NCBI GenBank assembly: GCA_035622175.1
Contig: DASPVV010000143.1
Span: forward strand, 1 to 64,000
Direction of reading: 5' to 3'
Source: JAFAGX01 sp035622175
Lineage (GTDB): Bacteria > Acidobacteriota > Terriglobia > Terriglobales > Acidobacteriaceae
DNA length: 64,000 bases
A program made the position numbers and the translations under genes. Position 1 is the first letter of the stretch; each line of letters opens with the position of its first letter. Below the pieces are notes generated by a model. That model did not search any database. It was given only the letters and a program-made list of their open reading frames with translations, and had not been told where the DNA came from. Positions 8,994 through 18,373 of the stretch are shown here, in pieces.

Positions 8994-9619
8994 CTCGAGG
9001 CATGTTAACAGGGAAAAACCCTGATGGTACAGGGTGTGCACCCCCAAAGGTGAACGCTCCTCGGCGCAGATCCCTCGACACGGGGCATCCGCGCAAAGAA
9101 TTCCTCGCCGTCGGCGGGCACGCTTCCGCTCGATGAGGGCTTTGCGAGCCTTCCGAATCAAGGCTGTTTTCTCGGCAATGCCAGTGAACTCCGAGGGCGG
9201 TGCGTACGAATCGTCGCCGCGGGCAACGGTTGTTCCGATAGCGTTGTGCTCCTGGTCGCTCAGCCTGAAATTGTCAGAAAACTGCTTTTGATCAAAATGA
9301 TGGCGCGGCATTCATGGTGCCGGAAGAGGAAGTTTATCTTTTGCGAACCAATTTTCCCCATAACAATGATATTTTTGATACTGCTTTGTTGCGCGAACAA
9401 AAAGCAGGCTTGCCAAGGCCGCCCACGGGTGCTCTTGATAGCTCTGCCAGGAAGGGAGTGCCGAACCGCCAATCGAGGCAGCCCGCGAACTACTGCATGA
9501 AGCCTTGCGGCGATCGAGAGGAGAAAGTGTTCTTCCCAAGTGAGGAATTGCCCCGATGACGTTCTTGCCTACAATTTATTGTAAATCGCAAGGTTTTCGG
9601 GCGATTGGGACAAGCCAAA
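8994..9619. other. Intergenic region between rapZ and the flippase gene
   Basis: This region of about 620 bp separates divergent rapZ and flippase genes, so it should hold promoters for both. Bases 9310-9400 are visibly A/T-rich compared with the surroundings and include an imperfect inverted repeat at 9381-9407. The minus strand is open from 9311 into rapZ, but the encoded peptide looks unlike protein. No RNA gene was recognised. Confidence 0.5.
9381..9407. repeat. Imperfect inverted repeat in the rapZ-flippase spacer
   Basis: CTGCTTTGTT pairs with AACAAAAAGCAG around a GCGCG centre, with two extra A bases in the right arm. It lies in the A/T-rich part of a divergent promoter region and could be a hairpin or a protein-binding operator. 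Nothing in the sequence decides between these. Confidence 0.4.
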
Positions 9620-11185
9620 ATGAATTCGGATCAGTCCGCTCAAAAGGCTTCTTTCAAATCCAGCGTTAAGATACAAACACTTCGAAACATCAGTTCGAAC
9701 TGGTTCGGCCTTGGGGTCTCCTTGGCGGTGACTTTCTTTCTCTCCCCCTTCATCCTACATAGACTTGGCGATGACGCCTTCGGGCTCTGGGTTTTGGTCT
9801 TTTCGATCACCGGATACTATGGACTCTTTGACCTTGGTATCCGATCGTCAGTCATAAAATACGTCGCCAAGTACGCCGCTACCGGTGAATATCCCATGCT
9901 TACCTCCCTCATCAACACGAGCCTCTTCAGTTACGGCGTTGTGGCGGCAGTTCTGCTGTTGATTACCGGATTCGGGGCTTGGCAGATCGACTCGATTTTC
10001 CATATCGCCCCTGCATTTCTTCACACAGCGCGATGGTTGTTTTTGATGGTCGGAACCTCACTGGCCTTGAGCTTTCCAGTCAGCGTATTTAGTGGGGTGT
10101 TGCAGGGTCTGCAACAGTACCATTGGCTAAACCTAATCCAAGTCGCTTCCAACCTCTTGCGCGCGCTGTTGATCGTTTTGGCGCTGAACCGTGGGGGCGG
10201 ATTGCTAACGGTAGCCATGATCACGGTCTCGCTGCCTTTTCTGGTTTCCTGCGTTTATATCTTGATCGTTCACCACCTCATTCCTGTGTCCTTTCGAATT
10301 CAATACGTCGACCGGAGGGTGTTCCGTCAGCTGATCAACTACGGCTTTGTTACCTTTATGATTATCGTCGCGGAGAAGCTTCGCTTTCAGTCCGACACGA
10401 TGGTGATTGGGATCTTTCTTTCCGCTGCTTCCATCACCTATTTCGCGATCGGCGCGAAGCTCGTGGATTACGCGAATAATGTTGTGGACGCGATGGCCGA
10501 TACCTTCCTGCCCATGTCGAGCCACTTCGATTCGACGAACGATTGGGACCGGATGCGTAAGCTCTTCATTTCCGGGAACCGTGCCTGCGCATTGGTCATT
10601 TTCCCGATTTGTGCCACATTGATCATTCTGGGCAGGTCCATCATCGAGGCTTGGGTGGGTCCGAAATACCTTTCGAGCTACGCCATTTTAGTGCTTCTGA
10701 TCGTGCCGCGAACAATCTATCGAGCGCAAGGCGCCTCGACTCGCATATTGTTCGGCATGGCCAGGCACAAATCATTAGCGATCGCTGTCGTGGCGGAAGG
10801 AGTGGTGAATCTTTTCCTTAGCATCCTGCTCATTCGCCGATTTGGCATTATAGGCGATGCTGTCGGCACCGCCATTCCGTTGCTGTGCACGAGCTTGATT
10901 TTTCTGCCCTATTACCTTTGTCGGCTACTCAGAGTCCGCTTTTGCGAATTCATTAACCAGTCGTACGCCGTTCCAGTCGCGCTTTGCGTCCCATTGGTGG
11001 CGCTCATGTTGTTGATGCGCCACCTGTTCTACGCACACAATTATTTTCAGCTCCTCGTGCAACTGCTGGCAGGCGGCATTGTCTATGCGACAGGCTTGCT
11101 ATGGTATTTCTTCACTCACGAACCTCTGGGGTTGAAATTGCGAGCACGTTTCGGCGGGTATGTCGAGCAGGGACTTGACGCCTAA
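9620..11185 (+). CDS. Polysaccharide/oligosaccharide flippase (Wzx-like, MATE/MOP superfamily)
   Basis: A 521-residue integral membrane protein with about 12-14 hydrophobic segments. It starts with SSNWFGLGVSLAVTFFLSPFILHRLGDDAFGLWVL, the typical opening of Wzx/RfbX-type flippases, and DLGIRSSVIKYVA is a conserved loop. It would move lipid-linked glycan across the inner membrane. The ATG at 9620 is chosen over a TTG at 9605 because GGGA at 9607-9610 is well spaced. A methyltransferase and a kinase-fold gene follow after 423 bp. No glycosyltransferase or polymerase is nearby, so its substrate is unknown. Confidence 0.85.
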   Translation: MNSDQSAQKASFKSSVKIQTLRNISSNWFGLGVSLAVTFFLSPFILHRLGDDAFGLWVLVFSITGYYGLFDLGIRSSVIKYVAKYAATGEYPMLTSLINTSLFSYGVVAAVLLLITGFGAWQIDSIFHIAPAFLHTARWLFLMVGTSLALSFPVSVFSGVLQGLQQYHWLNLIQVASNLLRALLIVLALNRGGGLLTVAMITVSLPFLVSCVYILIVHHLIPVSFRIQYVDRRVFRQLINYGFVTFMIIVAEKLRFQSDTMVIGIFLSAASITYFAIGAKLVDYANNVVDAMADTFLPMSSHFDSTNDWDRMRKLFISGNRACALVIFPICATLIILGRSIIEAWVGPKYLSSYAILVLLIVPRTIYRAQGASTRILFGMARHKSLAIAVVAEGVVNLFLSILLIRRFGIIGDAVGTAIPLLCTSLIFLPYYLCRLLRVRFCEFINQSYAVPVALCVPLVALMLLMRHLFYAHNYFQLLVQLLAGGIVYATGLLWYFFTHEPLGLKLRARFGGYVEQGLDA

Positions 11186-11608
11186 ACCGCATCACCGGAA
11201 GTCGGGTGCCGCGTGCGCAAGATCTGTTGGGTGCGGAGCGAAAAGGATCTTCGGCGGGTGCAGTGACCGATTTCCTAAGGTCCATGAGATGGCCATCGGC
11301 TTGCCGTCTGCAGCGAGCCTGGCCGGCAACGATGCTTGGCCTTAGGGTCGCCGGAATTCCTGTTCGGGAGGTGCCTGCCGGTTCCTGAAACTGCCGCGCG
11401 GGAGAAATAGCGCTAGACAAATGGTTCTAAATACGATTATATCAATAGACTTACTGTAGTATAATGGATTGTAACGAGCGCCCGGTTAGAACGTGAGCCC
11501 CTTGTTGTACATGCGTTCTCTCCTCAGGCCTCCCTACGCTGTTCACGGTTGGCATGGTAGCGCGGCCGCAAAGCCCCGTTACGCTTGCTGGCAGGTACGA
11601 GAGGCTGA
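11186..11608. other. Intergenic region with a possible promoter
   Basis: These 423 bp between the flippase and methyltransferase genes contain no convincing gene. The part near 11420-11465 is A/T-rich and holds a perfect TATAAT. The methyltransferase pair therefore probably has its own promoter. Confidence 0.4.
11460..11465 (+). promoter_or_regulatory. Possible -10 element for the methyltransferase gene
   Basis: A perfect TATAAT sits in an A/T-rich stretch about 145 bp upstream of the methyltransferase start. The bases 17 bp further upstream (TTATAT) match a -35 box poorly, so this is only a candidate. Confidence 0.3.
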
Positions 11609-12775
11609 ATGACATTCAAGGCAGAAGTGTCGCAGTCTGCCCTTTCACGGGCGGGCTGTCCTAAGTGCAACTCGGAGTTGCAGATAGAAAGCCGCCGGTG
11701 CATTTGCAGCAATTGCAGCGATCGTTGGGAAATTCGCGATGGTATTCCGCGTTTCTTTAACCCCGGGTATTACTGGGGCGAGGTTCCCGAACCGGAAGCC
11801 ATGGCGCTGCTTGACGAAGCTCGATCGCTGGGCTGGCGTGATGCGGTTGAGCAGCGCTTCAAAGGCAGTGCTCCCCTGCAATATTCCATCCTGAACTGGC
11901 AAAGCCGGGCGTCATGGCTGCCTCTGCTTGGTCTACGCGCTGGGGCTGTCGCCCTCGACGTCGGCTCCGGATACGGCGCGATCACGCACGCCCTGGCCGT
12001 CTCGTGCGCGGAAGTCTATTCGCTGGAGGCGATCCCTCTACGCATCGAGTTCTCGCGCATCCGCCTGCGGCAGGAAGGGCTTTCGAATGTTCATCTAATG
12101 CAAGCCAGCGCCACACAACTCCCCATACGCGATAACAGCTTCGATCTCATCGTGATCAATGGGGTTCTTGAGTGGGTCGGACAGTGGGACACCAGCGCAT
12201 CGCCTGAGGCAGTTCAACTTGGGTTATTGCAGAAGTTGTATCGCGCCCTCAAGCCAGAGGGAATCCTGCTCATCGGCATCGAAAACCGATTCGGCTACAA
12301 CTTCTTCGCCGGCGGAAGAGACCATTCAGGTCTCCCCTACACCGGCCTGATGCCGCGCTGGCTGGCAAGTCTGGTGCTGCGGCACAGCAAACGTCCTCCC
12401 CATCGCACCGAACTCAACGCCAGACATCAATATCGTACATACACCTACAGCGAACTTGGTTATCGTCGAATCCTGCGCAAAGCCGGTTTTCGCTATCTGA
12501 CCTTTTACGCTGCCGAACCCGGGTACAACGAGCCGGTCTCGCTTGTTCCACTGCGGCGAAACGCACTCACGGCTCATATTCTGCGCATGATGAGCGAACC
12601 CGATTTAGGCTCGCGACGGCGTTGGCGGCGACTTGCGAAGTTGTACATGAGCCGTCTTGGACTCTTCCGGGCCTTCATTCCGGATTTCGTAATTATTGCC
12701 AACAAGGATTCTTCCCATGCTCATTCAAAGCAATTCGTCGTTCTGGTCCCAGGTTCATCGCCTGTTGCCGAGTGA
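11609..12775 (+). CDS. Class I SAM-dependent methyltransferase with N-terminal zinc ribbon
   Basis: The N-terminus has two Cys pairs (CPKC at residues 17-20, CSNC near 33-36) in a Trm112/YcaR-like zinc ribbon, followed by WEIRDGIPRF, typical of this domain. The Rossmann methyltransferase core begins with the SAM-binding motif ALDVGSGYGAITHALA near residue 115, then SLEAIPLR, and LIVINGVLEWVGQW as the motif before the substrate pocket. The rest (to 388) is basic and unassigned. Relatives modify glycans or small molecules. Its 3' end overlaps the next gene by 59 bp in another frame, so the two are likely coupled. Confidence 0.85.
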   Translation: MTFKAEVSQSALSRAGCPKCNSELQIESRRCICSNCSDRWEIRDGIPRFFNPGYYWGEVPEPEAMALLDEARSLGWRDAVEQRFKGSAPLQYSILNWQSRASWLPLLGLRAGAVALDVGSGYGAITHALAVSCAEVYSLEAIPLRIEFSRIRLRQEGLSNVHLMQASATQLPIRDNSFDLIVINGVLEWVGQWDTSASPEAVQLGLLQKLYRALKPEGILLIGIENRFGYNFFAGGRDHSGLPYTGLMPRWLASLVLRHSKRPPHRTELNARHQYRTYTYSELGYRRILRKAGFRYLTFYAAEPGYNEPVSLVPLRRNALTAHILRMMSEPDLGSRRRWRRLAKLYMSRLGLFRAFIPDFVIIANKDSSHAHSKQFVVLVPGSSPVAE

Positions 12776-13718
12776 ACTGCGGATGGAAGATGCCATTCCG
12801 TATCTTTCCGGAACGCCCGGCAGCAAGAAGACCGTGATACGGTTCTTCAGGTCCGGCGACTCCGCACCGAAGTTGGTCCTCAAAGGTTCGCGAGATGCTG
12901 GCTGCCAGCGAGCCCTAAAGCTTGAGGTGAACGTCCTCCGGTTCCTGCAGTCAAGAGTTCGGGAAGGCACCGACCTGGGATTCTCGACTCCGGTTCCAGT
13001 TATGTCCTTCGAGGACAATGGATGGCACTACACGACAGAAACCGCAGCCCAAGGTCAACCACTTTCAGAGCTGATCTTCCTGCATTCTCGGAGGGCAAGG
13101 TGGAGCATTTTGCACAACGAACTTCTGCACGCCCTTCAGAGTGCGGTTAAGATCCCGAACGCCTTTCATGGCCAAACCGCGGTCCGCGAGATTCATCCAA
13201 CCTGGTACAAGCTTCCGAATTGCGTGAGTTTAGAGCACCGAGTTCAGAGTGAGCTTGCGGTGGAAACCGCCAAGTGGATGAATGCGCGGCTGTGTGCCCA
13301 CGGCGATTTCACCATTGAAAACGTATTCTCGGAAAGTTCTTCCGGCAAGGTGTCAGTAATTGATTGGGAACTGCCCATGCTAGGCGTCCCACCGTTATAT
13401 GACGCATTCACGCTGTTGCTATCGTCTCTCCCCGCACTCGACTTGGAACCGGTAGAAACCACTGGTGAAGACCTTTTGCCAGGCCAATTTCGAGCAGCGT
13501 TTTTTGGTACTGGCCGTTGGGCAGTTGCCACGCGGGAACTCCTACAGAGAGTTACGCCAGGGGAAGCCTCGGGGCTGTGGCTGCAGATGCTAGTATGCCT
13601 GCTGATCCGGTCGAATTACTTCCTTTGGCGGCAACCGGCGATTGGCGCGCGGTACTGTCGCTTGCTGGAGATTGCAGGGAATCACAGAGAACATTTTGTT
13701 CTCCATGACTGGTGTTAA
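12717..13718 (+). CDS. Aminoglycoside-phosphotransferase-fold kinase
   Basis: The catalytic loop CAHGDFTIENVF fits HGDxxxxN of the APH/choline-kinase fold and VIDWE provides the metal-binding Asp. An N-terminal lobe with VLKGSRDAGCQRALKLEVNVLRFL supplies the expected Lys and the alpha-C Glu. The ATG at 12717 follows AAGGAT; the frame also extends to a TTG at 12696. It has 333 residues. It is embedded in the end of the methyltransferase gene and shares the flippase neighbourhood, so it may phosphorylate a sugar or lipid intermediate. It is not evidence of antibiotic resistance; the fold is broad and the substrate is unknown. Confidence 0.75.
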   Translation: MLIQSNSSFWSQVHRLLPSELRMEDAIPYLSGTPGSKKTVIRFFRSGDSAPKLVLKGSRDAGCQRALKLEVNVLRFLQSRVREGTDLGFSTPVPVMSFEDNGWHYTTETAAQGQPLSELIFLHSRRARWSILHNELLHALQSAVKIPNAFHGQTAVREIHPTWYKLPNCVSLEHRVQSELAVETAKWMNARLCAHGDFTIENVFSESSSGKVSVIDWELPMLGVPPLYDAFTLLLSSLPALDLEPVETTGEDLLPGQFRAAFFGTGRWAVATRELLQRVTPGEASGLWLQMLVCLLIRSNYFLWRQPAIGARYCRLLEIAGNHREHFVLHDWC

Positions 13719-14094
13719 TCCTCCCAGCCCTTGCGAGATTCTTCGTTTGATTGAACAGCCTTGCCGTATCGGTGACCAACCCTGTCGCCAAGAATATACC
13801 CCTCTCGGACAGGATGGTCTCACGTCCCATGGAAGTAAGGGCCAATTGGGTTTCGCCGGCGGCACAACCAGTCCTTCTGGGTCCCTGTTGTCGAGGCCTG
13901 GTAGCGGTTCACCTTCAAAGCCGGTGGCTTGACCGCGCGCTTGCACCGGAAGCCAGCCAGCAGAGTTTGCCAAGAAGCAAGCGGAGATGAGGATGTTACG
14001 AGTGGTGATGGAATGCTAGAGATGCCTTATGTCGTGCGGAGCAGAAGCCAATGTTAGGATCGAAATCAGCAGGCCACGAACCCTGCGCTGGCTC
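13719..14094. other. Intergenic region before priA
   Basis: About 370 bp without a recognised gene or RNA. Small open frames on both strands have no protein-like pattern. The priA frame is open back to an ATG at 14029. Confidence 0.4.
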
Positions 14095-16527
14095 ATGACA
14101 GAATTCTGCGACGTTGCCCTGCCGCTTCCCCTCGACATGCTTTTTACCTACCGTATTCCGCAAGGTATGGAACCAGTGGTGGGGGGCCGAGTAATGGTTC
14201 CGTTCCGCCAGCAGCGTCTCTCCGGCGTCGTAACCGAACTGCACGATCGGTCTCCTGAAATCCCGACCAAGAATGTTCTGAGCGCTCTCGATCGCTCACC
14301 CCTACTCGATCTACGCCTGATCCAGTTGGCGAAATGGATCGCCGACTATTATTTGGCCCCCCTGGGGGAAGTATTTCGCACCATGCTGCCCCTTAGCGCG
14401 GAGTTCCAACGCAGCGTCGTCTACCGCATCACGGAACAGGGACAGACGGCCCTGCACTTAGCGGGCAGGGTCGGATCGGCGATGCGCTCGCACCGCAGCG
14501 AAAAAGATCCACTGGAGGAATTTCGGGTTCTCGACTATTTGGCCGCACGGGATCACGCCCGGGCGGAGAGTTTGCGCGCAGCGACGGGAGCTTCTTCCCC
14601 CAGGCTGGCGGGGATGATTCGCAAGCAATGGATCGTGCGCGAAGATCAATCGCAGGCTCGCGATGCCTCTCGCCTGGTGAAGCTCGCGGTGCTCAACAAG
14701 GTAGAAGGGAAGCTGAACGCGAACCAAGGCTTGCTCGTGGATCGCCTGGCTCGAGCCGGGGGAACAAGCAGACTCGGCGACCTTCGATCGGACATGCCGC
14801 GCAGCACTCTGGGCACTCTGGTGAAGCGCGGGATGGTCGAGATCGTAGAAGAACCCGCCGACTTCATTGTCTCCACCCTTAAAGCTCGCCCCTTGCCCGC
14901 GATGCTTAAGTTCAACCCCGGGCAACAGGCAGCTCTGAGTGCGGTTCAGAAGCGGGTCCAGGCGAACGAGTTTTGCGGCATTCTGCTTCACGGGGTAACC
15001 GGATCCGGCAAAACTGCGGTATACCTGGCCGCGATGCGTTCCGTGCTCGACGCGGGCAAATCGGCGATCCTGCTGGTCCCGGAAATCGGTCTGACACCGG
15101 CCGTGGCGGCGGACTTGCTACAAGCCTTCGCGGAAGAAGTGGCCATCCTGCACTCGGCTTTAACCAAGCGGGAGCGTGCCGAGCAATGGCACCGCATCCG
15201 CCGAGGCACTGCCAGGATTGTGGTGGGCACGCGCTCCGCCGTATTCGCGCCAGTTTCCGGTTTGGCCTTGGTGATCGTGGACGAAGAGCAGGATGCTTCT
15301 TACAAGCAAGAGGAAATGCCGCGCTATCATGCCCGGGATGTAGCCGTGATGCGCGCCAAAATGGCGGGTGCGGTGGTAGTGTTGGGCTCGGCCACTCCCT
15401 CCTTGGAAACCTACTTCAACACAACCAAGAACAAGTATGAGTTACTGGAACTGCCAGATCGGATCGAACAGCGGCCCTTGCCCGTGGTCGACATCGTCGA
15501 CATGAGGCGGGAATTTCAGGAAACCGGCAAGGAACAGATCATTTCCCGAGCGCTTGAGGAAGAGATCCGGCTCAGGCTGGCGAGGCAAGAGCAAGTTATG
15601 GTTCTGCTCAACCGCCGCGGCTATTCCCCCTTGGTCCTGTGCCGCGCCTGTGGAAATCACCTGCAGTGTCGAAACTGTGCCATCGCTATGACCCATCACA
15701 AGCGCGGCCAGCGTATGGTTTGCCACTATTGTGGATTCTACGCGCCGGTGCCCAAGCATTGCGGCGAATGTGGCAGCGAGTATGTGCATTTCCTCGGAGC
15801 CGGTTCCGAGAAGTTGGAGGAGTTGCTCCATGGGAAGTTTCCTCAGGCGCGGATCGGGCGGCTGGACCGTGACACTGTGCGCGGCCGGGAAGACTTTGAA
15901 CGTATCCTGAACGCGCTCAACGCGGGCGACCTGGATTTGTTGGTCGGCACGCAGATGATTGCGAAAGGTCACGATATCCATCGGGTTACGCTGGTAGGCG
16001 TCGTCGGCGCCGACAGCGCTTTGGGGCTGCCGGACTTCCGCTCGGCCGAACGCACATTCCAACTGCTCACCCAAGTGGCTGGTCGTGCCGGACGAGGGGA
16101 GAAACCCGGGAAGGTCATTCTCCAGACGTATTTCCCGGATCATTACGCCGTGCACTATGCAGCACGGCACGACTTTATCGGATTCTATGAAAAAGAACTG
16201 GCCTTCCGGAGCTGGATGCAGTATCCCCCGAAGACCGCACTGGCCAACGTTCTGATTCGCAGCCCCAACTTAGAGGAAGTGTTAGGGTGGTCGGGTAGGT
16301 TGGGACAATGGTTTGAGAAGATGCCGCATCAAAGCATCCGCGTGCTGGGACCTGCCGCGGCACCTATCCCGCGATTGAAACAGGACTATCGATATCACTT
16401 TGTTTTGAAGTCGGCGAGCCGCGAAGACCTCAATCGGCTGCTACGCGCTACGCTCGTACATGCCGCGCAGCTGAAGATCCCACGAACCCAGATCATTGTC
16501 GATGTCGATGCCATATGGCTGATGTAA
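14095..16527 (+). CDS. priA: Primosomal replication protein N' (PriA helicase)
   Basis: PriA is a 3'-5' helicase that restarts stalled replication forks. The N-terminal DNA-binding part begins MTEFCDVALPLPLDMLFTYRIP. The helicase core has Walker A HGVTGSGKTAVYL and motif II VDEEQDASYKQEE. The Zn-binding insert carries CRACGNHLQCRNC, CHYC and CGECGS. Motifs IV-VI include DRDTVRG, VGTQMIAKGHD and QVAGRAGRG. The ATG at 14095 gives 810 residues and matches the family start; an in-frame ATG at 14029 adds 22 residues without similarity. Motif II reads DEEQ where PriA usually reads DEEH. Confidence 0.93.
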   Translation: MTEFCDVALPLPLDMLFTYRIPQGMEPVVGGRVMVPFRQQRLSGVVTELHDRSPEIPTKNVLSALDRSPLLDLRLIQLAKWIADYYLAPLGEVFRTMLPLSAEFQRSVVYRITEQGQTALHLAGRVGSAMRSHRSEKDPLEEFRVLDYLAARDHARAESLRAATGASSPRLAGMIRKQWIVREDQSQARDASRLVKLAVLNKVEGKLNANQGLLVDRLARAGGTSRLGDLRSDMPRSTLGTLVKRGMVEIVEEPADFIVSTLKARPLPAMLKFNPGQQAALSAVQKRVQANEFCGILLHGVTGSGKTAVYLAAMRSVLDAGKSAILLVPEIGLTPAVAADLLQAFAEEVAILHSALTKRERAEQWHRIRRGTARIVVGTRSAVFAPVSGLALVIVDEEQDASYKQEEMPRYHARDVAVMRAKMAGAVVVLGSATPSLETYFNTTKNKYELLELPDRIEQRPLPVVDIVDMRREFQETGKEQIISRALEEEIRLRLARQEQVMVLLNRRGYSPLVLCRACGNHLQCRNCAIAMTHHKRGQRMVCHYCGFYAPVPKHCGECGSEYVHFLGAGSEKLEELLHGKFPQARIGRLDRDTVRGREDFERILNALNAGDLDLLVGTQMIAKGHDIHRVTLVGVVGADSALGLPDFRSAERTFQLLTQVAGRAGRGEKPGKVILQTYFPDHYAVHYAARHDFIGFYEKELAFRSWMQYPPKTALANVLIRSPNLEEVLGWSGRLGQWFEKMPHQSIRVLGPAAAPIPRLKQDYRYHFVLKSASREDLNRLLRATLVHAAQLKIPRTQIIVDVDAIWLM

Positions 16528-17121
16528 GAAGAGACCCTGGCTTAGCAGGTGGAAGCGCGCATCGGTCATTTCTCCTTCGAACGCATTGGTTTTGCAGGGT
16601 CGCCGGCATGGAAGTCGGGGGCCCAATTGGGTAGCCGAATCTAAGTACCTGGCTTCGATGGCAATGGTCTTCGCCAACGATCGGCGGCAGCATGGCTTCC
16701 GGCCCTGCGGGAATGCCAGATTCTCATCCCACCTCGGGCAACCGCGTTGTAGCTGCCACGGGGTGGAAGGAAATGCTGTACCGTTCGGGCTTTCGCTCCT
16801 CGCAGCAACGACTGCCCAATCGAACGGCCAGCCATCACCACGACGGGTGGGCGTTGGGGGCGCTTTCGAGCGCTGGCTGGATCAGACTCGGTGAAGGTTC
16901 TGCAGGAAAACTCCACAAGCAACGTTAGTCCGGTTCCTCGGTACCGGGTGGACGAGTTGAAATTACTTCAGTGATGTGGCGAGCCGAACCTCGGAGGAGT
17001 AATCTGCGCAATAACCAATGTTAGGGCCTAACGATCTATTCTCGCCGTCTGCTCTTCAGGCTCCCTCGTACGCTGTCGTACCAACTCAGCTCGACTTACC
17101 GACTCATCACGGGACAAGATC
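16528..17121. other. Intergenic region after priA
   Basis: These 594 bp hold overlapping short open frames on both strands (for example around 16586-16922) but none resembles a known family. A 13-bp palindrome, GTTAGG-G-CCTAAC, lies at 17020-17032, about 90 bp upstream of the next gene, and could be an operator. Confidence 0.4.
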
Positions 17122-17577
17122 ATGAAATTTCGATTCCGCCAGCTAAGCTTGGCAGCGCTCACGCTCGGACTTGCAATGCAGCCGGCGATTACCCAGGCAG
17201 GCGATTTGGCGGCAGCCAAGCTTCTAGCTCTCGAAAACGGGTGGAACCTCGCGCAACTGCAGCGTGACTCCAAGGCGTTGCAAACATTGTTGTCGGACAG
17301 GTTTGTCTACACCGACTATGATGGGACGGTCATGAATAAAGTTCAGTTCCTAGAGGACAACAAGGATCCCGCTTACAAGCCGACGCTTGTGACCAACCAG
17401 GACATGCAAGTCATCACCTATTCGCATGTAGCCATCGTCATCGGAAAATATCACACGAAGGGCACCTACCAGGAGAAACCCTTTGACCACTGGGGACGGT
17501 TCACCGACACCTGGGTTTACGAGAATGACAATTGGCGATGTATTGCAACTCACACCAGCCTGATGACCCCTCCGTGA
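17122..17577 (+). CDS. Secreted NTF2-like (DUF4440/SnoaL-type) protein
   Basis: The N-terminus MKFRFRQLSLAALTLGLAMQ, ending AITQAGD, is a clear signal peptide, so the mature protein of about 125 residues is probably periplasmic. The rest follows the NTF2-like pattern: a first helix (LALENGWNLAQLQRDSKALQTLLSDRFVYTDYDGTVMNK) and a sheet ending with GRFTDTWVYENDNWRCIATHTSLM. Such proteins bind small hydrophobic ligands or have unknown roles. The ATG at 17122 is the only start that keeps the signal peptide. Confidence 0.8.
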   Translation: MKFRFRQLSLAALTLGLAMQPAITQAGDLAAAKLLALENGWNLAQLQRDSKALQTLLSDRFVYTDYDGTVMNKVQFLEDNKDPAYKPTLVTNQDMQVITYSHVAIVIGKYHTKGTYQEKPFDHWGRFTDTWVYENDNWRCIATHTSLMTPP

Positions 17578-17940
17578 CGTTGGTGAAATAGTTCCGAGTG
17601 CTGATCATGCCGTTGTCGTACCCTTTGAGGTAATCGCCCTCGCGCCCGATGGCGAGGTTCAGCACGCGCGGCCCGCCTTGCTCCACAAGGAAAGCGAATC
17701 CAGCCGAGGCTTTTGCCGCAGTTGGGTGCTGACCTGCTTGCCGAGCAGGCCTGCCCAACATGCTCACCAGCCCCATGCCCGGCATCCCGACGCTCGCTAG
17801 GGGCCTTCAAACGAACTGTTAGTCTTCGATACCCCCCATCGGTTGAGGCGTCACATCGATAGTCCCCGACACGCAGCTAAGGCCGCCTACTAAATGTACT
17901 GTATCGAACAGACCGAGCAGGATGTGGCACGCTATGGGGG
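17578..17940. other. Intergenic region, possible gene remnant on the minus strand
   Basis: No complete gene is seen. On the minus strand near 17785-17580 the translation FLVEQGGPRVLNLAIGRE followed by GDYLKGYDNGMISTRNYF looks protein-like, but the frame is short, has no ribosome site and runs into the neighbouring gene. It may be the remains of a lost gene. Confidence 0.3.
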
Positions 17941-18168
17941 ATGTCTCTTTCCTCTCAGCAGAACAGGATCAGCGAGCTATGCTCGAAAGTCATAGCGACG
18001 AACGATCCCGCTGAGTTCGCCGATGCCGTTTTTCAACTGAGGGCGGCATTGCGTGCGCAGCTCACCTTCCTGAAAGCACTGGTTTACGATGCTAAGCAAA
18101 CCATCGCCCAGCTGCCGGCTTCTTCCTCTTCCGAGCGCCGCAAAATGCAGCGACGCCAGATGGAGTGA
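17941..18168 (+). CDS. Small hypothetical protein
   Basis: A 75-residue protein with ATG at 17941 preceded by a run of G. It is predicted helical and charged at the C-terminus (SSSSERRKMQRRQME). The segment NDPAEFADAVFQLRAALRAQLTFLKALV looks like an amphipathic helix pair. No family was recognised. The strong hairpin at 18295-18321 would terminate it. Confidence 0.5.
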   Translation: MSLSSQQNRISELCSKVIATNDPAEFADAVFQLRAALRAQLTFLKALVYDAKQTIAQLPASSSSERRKMQRRQME

Positions 18169-18294
18169 CGCCGACTGAGACCTGAGCAGGCAGGGGGCAA
18201 TTCCCACGCTTGATTCTCTCCTTTCCTTGTTCATGGGAAGCGATAACTCCGGATGCGAGGGAGAGCCGTCCGCAGTGTTGGAGCACCTGCGAGA

Positions 18295-18321
18295 GAAAGG
18301 CTTCCCAGAAGGAAGCCTTTC
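18295..18321. terminator. Bidirectional hairpin terminator between convergent genes
   Basis: An 11-bp perfect stem (GAAAGGCTTCC / GGAAGCCTTTC) with a 5-base loop CAGAA lies between the small plus-strand gene and the minus-strand SYLF gene. On the minus strand it is followed by a pyrimidine-rich TTTCTCTC. It probably ends transcription of the SYLF gene and perhaps also of the plus-strand gene. Confidence 0.65.
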
Positions 18322-18373
18322 CCTGAGATTCACTGGCATGTACGGTCACCGCGCCGTGCGCACGCCAAGGAGG

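Noticed and set aside
12717..13718. Reading the APH-fold kinase as an aminoglycoside resistance gene
   Set aside because: The fold covers many small-molecule kinases, and the coupled methyltransferase and flippase point to glycan chemistry rather than resistance.
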